From contig JAQMWT010000367.1 in the NCBI GenBank assembly GCA_029834535.1, positions 51,924 to 115,923 of the forward strand: DNA of 64,000 bases, written 5' to 3'. This DNA comes from Chrysophaeum taylorii. Lineage: Eukaryota; Sar; Pelagophyceae; Pelagomonadales; Pelagomonadaceae. Shown piece after piece: positions 54,714-64,000 of the stretch; position 1 is the first letter of the stretch; the number at the start of each line of letters is the position of its first letter. The notes beneath the pieces were generated by a model. It was not told the DNA's origin. It did no database searches and saw only the letters and a program-made list of their open reading frames with translations. A program made the translations under genes and the position numbers.

Positions 54714-57700
54714 ATGGTAGAGAGACCAATGACAGAACGATCGCAGTGGTTTCGGGACGCACAGGGCGTCTGCAACGATTCAGTGCAGGGACTCCATTTG
54801 CGTCTATTGGAAGAACACCGTTCAGTACGCCCTTTCAACGACAGGAAGCCGAGGAAAGCGGCATCGGAAGAGAGGCAAGATCATATGATAGCCTCGACAG
54901 CCCCCCAAGCGTGGTCATCCTTCCGGATCCACGCGGCGGCGAAGGGGGAGCTACGGTTGCGCCAGACGCAACTTCAAGACCGGGTGATCCGACGTTCCCG
55001 TACGCACGACCCTACGAACGTGCGATGAATACTACGGAGTCATCTCGAGCGGAACCCGACCGTTTACGGCGATGCGTGGACCAGAGGAGAGTGCGCCTCC
55101 TAGGCCACCATCTGTGAATACGAGAGCGACAGATTTTCGCGGGGATGTCGACCCCGAGGTTCTGCAGACCATCAACGAACGATTCGAGATGTACCAGTCG
55201 CAGATGGAGCAAATCATACGTGAACTTGAGAACACCCGCCGCGACGCTCAACAACAACGCTCAGAAGTGGAGCGACAGCGGATCGACAGCGATCGACTTC
55301 GGCGAATGATGGAGGAATCTATGCGGGCGCATGCGCGAGAGGCACGGCCAACCTCTCCGAATGATACGCGTGTTACGCCCGACGACGATGATGACGCTGT
55401 ATCGGCACTGACCGACGATCAGCTACCGCGAAGTCGACCGGAGCCTACCCCGCACCATCATACTGACCCCGGTTCGGCGCGTCCTCGTGACGAAGAAGAG
55501 ATACTTCGTGTCAAGAAGGGAGCTGCTGGTATGACACGTATCACATTTTCGAATCTCACGGGGCAAATTACCAAGGACCGTGATGAGGTGGACGCGTGGT
55601 GGATGCAATTGCGGCGTATGATGGAAGGCAAGATTGATAAACCTTCAATAGCGATGAATGTGATTGGAGGCGAGTATCAACTCGCCCCTATGAAAGCTTA
55701 TCGCAAGTGGGAAGTTGAACGACCGCAGATGTGGAAACAATACAAGGATGGGACCATCACAATGAAAGAGTTGCGCCAGCATGATGAGGACTGTCTGGAT
55801 GCTATGCAAGAGGCGACGAAGCTTCCTTGTCCACCTCGGGCTACGGTTGAGGAGCTTGAACGTGAATGGTTCAATTTACGGCAAGGGAATTTGTCATTGA
55901 ATAAGTATATCGCGCGATGGGTGCAGAAATTCGGCCAGTGGAGAGCAATGTCAGGTCGCGATACTGATCCGGCTGCGTTCCGTTCGCACTTTATTGCTGG
56001 TCTCAATTCTGAGCGCTTGCGGACGAGCGTCGAACTTGCTCAGGCCTCACCGCATATGAAAGCATCTACTCTCACCCTCAACGATGTCATTCAATTGACC
56101 ATCCAATTTCCAAGATTCTGGAAGCCAACCCTACTGCCAACATCGAAGATGCGATTAAGAAGGAGAAAGGAAAGGAGCACGCACCACGATGAGGAGAGAG
56201 CAGCAGCAGCAGAGGCAGCAGTTGCAGCCAGTCCAACGGGTTGGTTATGTTACTGACTCGGGAGTTGGAACCTGGCTACCACAGGGGATATATACCATAC
56301 GCGTCAAGCAATTACGACGTGCCTCAGTTGCGGCCGGCATGGTAGTTTTTACCACGACAACGGTGTATGTCCTGTGCCGGACAATCCCTCGAGGAAGAGG
56401 CGTGCTGCTCAGACGTTGACGGCTGCGGGTTTTCCAGCAACGCCAGAGGGACAGGAGCAATACCGACGGACGCTTTTAGCTGCAGCAGGACAGGCTTCAG
56501 TGACTCAGCTGCGCCGCGCGTTGTGCAACAGCCGCAGGTGGTCTACACAGCAGCACAGGTGCCAGGTGCAGGTCAACAGCAGCTGGTTGCAGGACTCAGC
56601 AGCGTTTGGTTGCAGGCTCTCAACAACAGGTGGTCCGAAGGCAGCCCGCAGTGCAGCGGACCGCTCAGACCTCGGTGCGCCTGGAGGATCTGACTACGGC
56701 TCTCAACACGATGAACTTGATTCGTCAGGCACAGCAGACGGCTCCGCCGGGTAGAGGGCGACAGTCTCAGAGAGCGAACCCTAGCCAGCACAATGATGTT
56801 GTCGCCGCTCAGTGGCTTGAAGTGCTTGGCGAAGATCAGGATGACACTAAGCGAGCGGACTACTGCACTGTGCAGTATTCTGAGCTCATGGAGGGAAACG
56901 TGTATGATGATGACGAGGTTGGGGGCCATGATGATAGCTTCTCTGCAGAAGGCTATTCCCTGGTGACCCCATGGAACTTCCTTCCTTTTTGGTCATCACT
57001 GAAGATGCATGGGTGGAGGGGTAGGAGCAAAGTACCGAAGTGACTGGAGTTGCATCTAGAGTTCTTTCGGAAGACGAAGATAATCGTGACGAATTAGGGT
57101 ATACGATTGTTCGTGTGGGACAAGATACCTTGGTTGCCATGGATATAGTGCCACCGAGGGACGACTGTGCCGAGCGTTATGTTGCTCACCCTTCCATCTC
57201 TTCGGATTTCGAGAATTTCTGCCCTCAGACTGCGTTGAATATCACTCAGGATCCCGACCATCGTGAAAATAAAGCCGTAAGGTACGATGGCACGAGATCC
57301 GCCTCTTTGACGTATGTGCCTGTGGCTATCTCTTCGCAAGATGGTTCGAAATATTCCATCATCGCTGCCGGTTTGGATGGCATGGCTGATTCCCCCTACA
57401 TCGATCACCGCTTGTATCGCAAACTTGATCGTGACGGCAAAATCATCTATCGTCAGCCACTCCCTACTATTCGTACTCTAAATGGATCAGGAGGTTCGGG
57501 AGCTGCTATTCGAGAATGGGTCATTCTCCGGATCTCCTTGGTGCCGACGACATCCATGCTGCTCATGTTCTTCGTTGGTCAAACGAATGGGCAGTTACTA
57601 TTAGGAGCACGAGAATTACGACTCTTGGGTACGATTTCTGATTATGCGACAGAGAGAGCTATTTTTCGGCGTTCTGAAGTCACAATTGGAGTTCTAAGAA

Positions 57701-57960
57701 TCGGACTTCCGCCTCGCCACAAGACCAGCATGGAATTGTCCTTTACAATGATGCATTCGATGCGACTCCGCAGGTAGTGCAGATGTTCCCGACAGCTAAG
57801 CTTGCTGTGCAATACGGAAATATCCAAACTTGGACGCCAGTTGGTAAACCGTGGAGTTATGACAGTCTATTGCGTTCTATTCGTATCAGAGCGAATCACC
57901 ATCACATTCCTTCCGGTGATCAGACTGCTGGAAAAGCTGAAGACCAACTTGAATGCCCTG
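54714..57960 (+). pseudogene. Gypsy gag and protease (right copy)
   Basis: Starts ATG 54714 (MVERPMTERSQWFRDAQG), with a frameshift at the GGG run near 54765 and others near 55060, 56105, 56165-56510, 56960-57030 and 57700. The coiled coil, capsid (LSLNKYIARWVQKFGQWRAM), zinc knuckle region (broken) and protease (IIAAGLDGMADSPYIDHRL, LLGARELRLLGTISDY) match the left copy. The DGMA protease signature is the same in both. Confidence 0.86.
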
Positions 57961-58474
57961 CAGACGAGGAAGATATCATCCCTCATTTCGCGTACGTGAC
58001 GAGTACTCGATTTCTTCTTCCAACCAAACCGTACTTATTGGAGATGGAGTCCGATGTGCCGCTGGAAAAGAAGAGTCACGTATTCCGACCTTATATCGGT
58101 CACTCCTCAAGATCTCCGCCTTGTACCTGGTTCCTATTCATCGTATTGTGCTGATGAGCCCAACAAAGTTCATGTGGCTGTGGAGCACATTGGTGACGAA
58201 CCCATTGGTATCGACCCCGAAGTCCCGGTGGTCGAAGGCGAGATCATGCCGCATGAAGGATGTGTCAACATGCAGCTAGAAGCCACTGATGACGTGTGTC
58301 ATGCCACTCTTACGGCTGCTGTTGACGACGATGAAGTCGAGGAGGATGTCTTGAGTGACAGACCTCCTCCTCGGCCACCTCCAGATGAAGAAGTGAAAAA
58401 ACACCAGAAATGGAGATGGAGGCGACTGTTAAGGAGCTGCTATCTAAGCACGCCTCCTTGGTTTGGATACCCAT

Positions 58475-59705
58475 CACCTACACCTTTGTCGTCGTCTACT
58501 TTGCTGGCGCGGGAGGATCAACGTTGGGTATCCGGCGATGCAATGAGCTATATGGCAGTTCATTTCGCATTGTCCTGGCTTTGGATGCTTGTCCTCAAGC
58601 CCGAGCCACTTTGAGCTCGATTTTCCGAAGATTCCCTATGTTTTGCATGAGCTTGGGAATCTCATCGTCGTACATACGACCTTGTGTTGTCGTATTTACC
58701 TCAGATTTTTGGGAGCGTGGTAACCCTGCGATCGCTAACCGTTGGTTGCGATGGAGGACGGCGCCTAACACGCTTGCTCCCTGCTGCGCCCCGGCCGTCC
58801 CGGAGTGAGACGGTGCCTGCTCGCCTCCCGGGCTGGCTTAGCACCCGGAAAGTCCGCGCTGGGATGGGTCGCTCGGTTGGGCGACGCGACGGACTCGATT
58901 GTTCGTGACCAACACTTTGCGGCGTGCGACGCTTTTGCACTTCGCACAAGACCGCGCGCATGGCGGTCCGTCATCAGATTCCTCGTCCTCGCCTCAGCCC
59001 AACTGCGTGATTTTCCTCGTGATTCCGTCGTCCTGTCCGGCCTGGCTCCATGCTCGGGAGAGGTCTGAATTTAGTTGTTAGTTTTTTGGAAGCATTCTTA
59101 TTTTCACGCCAGTCCGCCGTGTATCTATGGATCGACTGCCAATTTGCACTACAGGGACGCACGCAAAGGCGCTACTATTACTTCTTGGGTCCTCGTCACT
59201 TCCGCAACGCACCTTATGTGATTGGACGATGGACACTCGAGCAGGAACCATCAGTGATCCCTTTTGTGCATCACCAATTTTATGTGCCGCGTATTGTTGA
59301 TTTCTATAGTATCACGCCAGAGCTGCTGTGCTCGCGCACGCGCCTACTTGCTTGCAATGTTCGCTTGGAACTGCCGTTATTATCGCGTGTACCACCGAAT
59401 TTACGGGACCGTTTTGGCCAGCGTTGGGATTTACCGGTGGTCACCCGCTCATTATAGTGAACAGTTTCTCATCTACGCGCCCGGCTATCGGCCCTGCCTT
59501 CACGGTGACGCGCAATAAGCTCCGCTTAGAGTCCTCATTTCTCGAACACCCGTCCACTCACGTTGCAGATGCACCAGGAAATTATGACCGTTCCTGCTAC
59601 GTGGCAATGGGGTGCGACAGTTTCCGAGACAGTAGCTATGAAGATGCTTGGCAGTATGGTGCCACCCGCGACTATGACGCGGATTGCGCTAGCAGTGCAC
59701 AATTC
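58475..59705 (+). pseudogene. Gypsy DNMT domain (right copy)
   Basis: Motif I FVVVYFAGAGGSTLGIRR and motif II IVLALDACPQARATL are open in one frame. The inserted non-LTR tail follows at 58717-59083, then the SPPC block (about 59105-59130) and, in pieces, WTLEQEPSVIPF, CSRTRLLACNVRLELP and MKMLGSMVPPATMTRIA. It has the same domain architecture and the same insertion site as the left copy. Confidence 0.85.
58717..59083 (+). mobile_element. Non-LTR tail in the right gypsy DNMT
   Basis: TSDs TTTTGGGAGC (58707-58716) and TTTTGGAAGC (59084-59093), the same one-base mismatch as the left copy. The body is about 34 bases shorter through many 1-4 nt gaps. Confidence 0.88.
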
Positions 59706-59749
59706 GTTTGAACCTTCACTTCGAAATTTGGGTAAGTTGCGGAATATTG

Positions 59750-62156
59750 CGACGACTACGCTAGCCCAACCTGATCACCATATTCTACGGTTTTCACCTT
59801 TTGCTGTAGAGTCGCGCATTCCAACGCTCGACCCTGCCACTCGAAGTGTATCATGGATTGCGCCCGATGAACTCTATTCTCCTGCGAGTCCTGCACCATC
59901 AGCTGCTGCCACCACCACCCCGCCACCGCCTTCAGTTACATCGCCTGGGACGGCTTCATCTTTTGCAGGGGGCACCGTCGCCACTGCTGTTATGCAGAGC
60001 AACCAAGTCGATAACCAGCCCTCCGCAACTGATGAAGAAGAAGGCACCGCGAAAGAGCGACCAGCGTATTTCAATACGTACGACGTTCCGTGGGCGGACG
60101 CGCCTCACGACGAACATGGTCAACCTTCACCGGTGATGCCTCCTCATTTAGCGGATCAGGAGAGCATGCAGGTCATCCCTCCGACCGTCGCGCAGGTCGA
60201 AGAGGTGATGACTGAATTGGGTATTACAGAGCATCCTGCTTTAGATGATGACGAGAAGCTGATGATGAAGCATTTAATCTCGTATTCGTGGGCATTTTTC
60301 GATGATGTGATGAGACCTGTTGATTCACCTGAAGTGACGCTCCGGTTCAAAGAAGAGAACCCGACTCCCGTCAAACTCTCGCCATATCGGTTGTCGAAAG
60401 AAAAGATTGAATGTTTGCGGATGCAGATTGAAGCATGGACCCGAGACGGAGTTATTCGTCCCGCGAATTCTCCATGGGTTTCCCTATTTTGATGTTGCCT
60501 AAGAAAGGTGCTGAGCCTGGCACTTCCAATGCTTACAGAGCAGCTGTCGACCTACGGCGCCTCAATGCATTGCTCAAGGATGATAGCTGGCCGAGTGTGA
60601 GCATGGCTGACGCGTTGATGTTTCTCATTGACAAGTTTTGTCGTTCCAGTTTGGATATTCGTTGGGGCTATCACAATTTACGATTGTCGCTGGATGCACA
60701 AGATGTGGTCACCTTCACTAGTCCTCTGGGAGCGTACAGCTACATGCGTCTACCTTTGGGAGTCAAACCAGCCGGAAGTTTGTTTTGCAAGCAGTTGAAC
60801 ACTGACTTGTCGCAATGGCTATATCGTGATCTCGTGGCATATATCGACGATATTCTCGCCGGTCACGCAGATACAAAGAATCACTTGCAGTGCCTTGTGC
60901 AAGTTATTCCCCATCTCGCCTTGAAGGGGTACAGCGCCAAGATCAAGAAGATTCATTTTATGCAAGAAGTCATTGAGTTTTTGGGTCATTTATCTACCCC
61001 GAACGGACTTCTTCCATCACCAAGATCTTTAGAAGCCATCAGACACATGCCAATTCCTGGCACTTTGTCGGATGCTGACCCTAAGAAGCAAGTGCGATCT
61101 TTCCTTGGAATGGGGAGTTTTTTTTGCCGGCGTTATGTAAGGAATTTTGCGAAAGTTGCAGAGCCATTAAGACAACTGACGTTGCCGGACGTGAAATTCA
61201 AGTGGACGAAAGAGTGTCAGGAAGCTTGGGATGCCATCATCGAGGCTATTGTCACTTCGAAGGGCGTCTACCATCCTGATTACTCGTTGCCTTTTTACAT
61301 TCGAACTGATGCTTCCGCGCATGGGTTGGGTGCTTACCTATTTCAAAAGTACCAGTCGTTGACGACGATGGAAGAGAAAGAATCGAAGAGAGTTATCGAG
61401 TACAGGAGTCGAACCGTGCCTAAGTCGATGAGGAAGTATGATCCTCGGCGCTTGGAACTCCTCGCAGTACTCTCTGCTCTCGAAAATTTCCGATTTTATA
61501 TCGAAGGTCATCAGACGAAGTTAGAGACGGATCATCGTAATTTAACGTTTCTGCGGGATTCGAATCATACGTCTGGACAGTTAGCACGATGGGCTATGCG
61601 GCTTGCTGCGTTCGACCGGGAGCTCGGATACAAACCTGGAAGCTCCCCTGGCATGCGTATTCCGGATTGTCTGTCGCGCAACCCTATCGACAAATTGATC
61701 GAGAAAGATGAAGACGGGGAACCGATCAATGAAGCTTTTTTGATTTTCCAAGAAATCCCCACCGATGTCCCTGGCACCGCTTGCTTCACCTTCTCTTCGG
61801 TGACGATGCCTATGCTGACGGACAGCGGACCCACCGCAGCTATGGTAGCAGTTAGTACGCGACAGAACGTACAACCGCCTCAATTCTCGTACGAATCTGA
61901 GCCAGTTGACTCCGTCGAACGTCTCCCTTTTGCGGATCAAGCGGAGGATGAGATCACTCTCGATGAGATAGCGAAAGAAAAAGCAGCTGAAGATGAAACA
62001 TGCAAGCGCATCAGACGAAGCTCGATTCGGAACAGAAAGATCAAGACGAGCAGTCATCCGTACCATATGAGATTGATGACAACGTGTTGTATAAGGTCGA
62101 TGATTCAGCTTCTCAACGTCTTATTGTGGTCCCTCTGTCTATGCAGAAGCGTGTGA
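59750..62156 (+). pseudogene. Gypsy RT and RNase H (right copy)
   Basis: After a frameshift near 60475, a frame of 573 codons (60435-62156) reads through the RT, including CAG at 60792 where the left has TAG. It has GAYSYMRLPLGVKPAGSLFC, YIDDILAGHADTKNHLQCL, FYIRTDASAHGLGAYLFQ and the RNase H tail. This is the most intact RT in the window. It ends after a frameshift near 62025. Confidence 0.9.
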
Positions 62157-63643
62157 TCGCCATGCATCACCGAGGCTTGTTCGGAGGCCATGTAGGACGA
62201 GATTCCACAGCGAATCAAATCTTAGAACGGTATTGGTGGCCAAACGTCTCATCATCCGTTAATGAGTTCGTCAATGCCTGCATTATTTGCCAGAAGATTC
62301 GATCCACCATGCCTAAGCGCCATGGCTTGCTCTGTCAACCGAATCGCGTCGGAGACTGCTATGTCCTAGGTATGGATTTGATTGGACCTCTACGAGGCGC
62401 TGACCTGTACACGTACATACTCGCAATGTACGATGCAGCATCACATTTCTTGAAATTAGCTCTGATCAATACGAAACATGATTATTCGATTTTGAACGCG
62501 TTCGTGGACAAGATTTTACTTGAGGGATGTCTCCCACGGTGCATAGTCACGGATAATGAAAATGAGTTCGCGAACAGGTTATTTCGCACGTTTGTTCGTC
62601 AATTCAACGTATGTTATCGTACTACCCTTCCGTATCATCCTCAGAGTAATCATACTGAGCGTGTCAATCGATTCATCAAAGCCTTCTTGAGAGCTGCGAT
62701 CGATGAACAGCGTCAGCCAGACTGGTCGAATTTCCTCCCATATGTGTCATTCATGTACAATAGGATGTACATTCCGGGAACGAAGATTTCACCTTTCATG
62801 ATGCGTACTGGCAAGCAACCCCTGTTACCACCCGATTACAATCTTTTGAGTGAACAGCGTGATCTACCGCAATCACGTCATCAGATTTTGGTGGACTTTA
62901 AGAACAAGTTTGAATTTTATAGTCGACTCGTTACACGAGCTCACCAGAAAGCACAGGAGAGTCAAAAACTCAACTATGATGCCCACCAATTGACATCCAG
63001 TTTTCCCCAGGTGATTATGTTCTGCGTTTCGTGCCACAAGCTACGGCCCATTTGGCGCGGACCTTACATGGTTACTAAAAGATCTCTCCCGTCGTTTATG
63101 AAATTCAAGACGTTAACGACGATGATGCTGAATCGGTTGTAGTATCTGTCCAATCATGTACCAACAGATTGTGCCTTTGAAAGTGCCACCATCGACACTT
63201 CTTCAGCCCCTCTGCTTTACCCTCGGACCGCGACCGTTCAAACATGGTAAGTTCGTGATTTTCAGGGTGAAAGGACGATCCAACGCGTGGAAGAAGCGTA
63301 TCTATGTTGCCGAAGTGTCTACGAAGAATATGACCACGACAATGATACAGTTGCGCTTCACTATTATACCGATTTGGGACCACGCGATGATCCTCGCGTC
63401 TTTGATCCTACTAAGCCTCTGGCTGAGCGACGCTTAAGACCAGAATACAAAGATCCTGACGGAGGTAGCTTCACACGCCTACGACCAAACATGGAGGGCT
63501 GTGAACCCTGTGTGACTGATTTTCGCCCGGATGAAATCGATGTCCTCGTCACTAACTTCGGTCTCCACAGCAACAAAGTTCCTGCTGATGTAGCTGAACG
63601 AGCTTATCGTACCATTCGTGAGCGTGACCTTCGTCACCCTTGA
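62000..63643 (+). pseudogene. Gypsy integrase and C-terminal domain (right copy)
   Basis: The zinc region is open here: MHHRGLFGGHVGRDSTANQI and VNACIICQKIRSTMPKR give the HHCC pattern. The catalytic blocks GMDLIGPLRGADLYTY, IVTDNENEFANRLF (Gly to Glu against the left) and QSNHTERVNRFIKAF follow. The tail domain (HGKFVIFRVKGRSN, VALHYYTDLGPRDD, PCVTDFRPDEIDVLV) ends TGA at 63641-63643 after frameshifts near 63010-63310. Confidence 0.9.
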
Positions 63644-63677
63644 AGTCGGGACGACTTCATCTCAAGTAGGGGGCTCC

Positions 63678-64000
63678 TGTGGCAGTAACGCCCATTTCCC
63701 CCACTTGCCTGCCACCTGACTTACCCTGATTGTTGCCCTGGTATTGACCTTGCATTATGGGGGGGGTGTCATCTCGACACCTTCACCTGCGCTTCCACTG
63801 ACCCAATGTACCGGGCATTTGTATTGCTTTCTTGCTGTCTTCTTGATATTACCCTCTTTTGATTGTCCGATTTCGTGATGGCGTGAGTATTACGCTGAGA
63901 TCGGGCGTGTGGTGGTTTCACACGCGGTTCGGGTTGGGAGAAAGGGTTGTTGAGGCCCCCGGTCCGGCCAGGAGGGGCGGGTATCTGAGAAAACCACTAC
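63678..64000 (+). repeat. 3' LTR of the right gypsy copy (cut by the window edge)
   Basis: Starts TGTGGCAGTAACGCC after the purine tract AGTAGGGGGCTCC and ends GAGAAAACCACTAC at the last base, one base short of the full LTR. Confidence 0.92.

Larger units (their letters stand above)
39426..64000 (-). repeat. Right arm of the palindrome
   Basis: Reverse-complement copy of 13731-39389, running to the window edge; whether it goes further is not visible. It carries frequent 1-2 nt indels, many in homopolymers, densest in 39430-40700 and in GC-rich repeats. Discrete deletions relative to the left arm fall at left positions about 28425-28598, 28925-29085, 29710-29945 and 31310-31452. Confidence 0.95.
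53820..64000 (+). mobile_element. Ty3/gypsy retrotransposon with DNMT (right copy)
   Basis: Mirror of 13727-23979, now on +, with 5' LTR 53820-54145 and 3' LTR from 63678 to the window edge. It has sense codons at stop sites of the left copy: CGA 54776, GAA 55717, GAA 57951, CAG 60792, CGA 62171 and GGA 62183. It is broken instead by small indels. It keeps the inner non-LTR insertion. Confidence 0.92.

Noticed and set aside
39426-64000. Treating right-arm genes as additional, independent loci
   Set aside because: They are mirror copies of the left arm with the same nested insertions and may be an assembly artefact. They are listed but should not be counted as extra gene families.

Overview
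The window is nuclear DNA of a eukaryote and is almost entirely transposable elements. No tRNA, rRNA, CRISPR array, bacterial operon or clearly intact host gene was found. Both large LTR retrotransposon groups present (Ty1/copia and Ty3/gypsy) carry a C5-cytosine DNA methyltransferase (DNMT) domain inside the element. Retrotransposon-borne DNMTs have been described in dinoflagellates and charophyte algae, so an alga or other protist is plausible, but the lineage cannot be fixed from sequence alone.

Left region, 1-13290. Copia fragments lie in both orientations: an RNase H end at 1-650 on +, a gag-like proline-rich and coiled-coil relic at 680-2120 on -, and a decayed copia on - (2496-7165) in the order DNMT, integrase, reverse transcriptase. 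Next come a broken coiled-coil gene (7772-10561) and a gag-like gene (11431-13290). Both are interrupted by short non-LTR retrotransposon 3' ends carrying (TTAG)n tails and target-site duplications (TSDs).

Left arm, 13727-39389. A nearly complete gypsy element on - (13727-23979) has 327 and 331 bp LTRs and a single gag-protease-DNMT-RT-RNase H-integrase reading frame. It lies in a C-rich minisatellite. Further right are an inverted G-rich minisatellite, a hAT transposase (25187-28626), a decayed DDE-like transposase, microsatellites, three non-LTR tails inserted in series, a 4.66 kb DNA transposon with 14 bp terminal inverted repeats and a 7 bp TSD (33053-37714), and an internally deleted second gypsy.

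Right arm, 39426-64000. This is the reverse-complement copy of 13731-39389, in mirror order, about an axis at 39407/39408 with a spacer of no more than 36 nt. Each arm carries damage the other lacks. The left gypsy has in-frame nonsense substitutions where the right has sense codons. The right arm has many 1-2 nt indels and four discrete deletions of about 140-235 bp. The palindrome may be a real inverted duplication, a head-to-head join of two haplotypes, or a fold-back read or assembly artefact; sequence alone does not decide.

The main biological interest is the pair of retrotransposon DNMTs. They belong to two different motif-IV types, one (PCQ) in copia and one (SPPC) in gypsy. They probably represent separate captures by elements that could modify their own DNA or interact with host methylation silencing.
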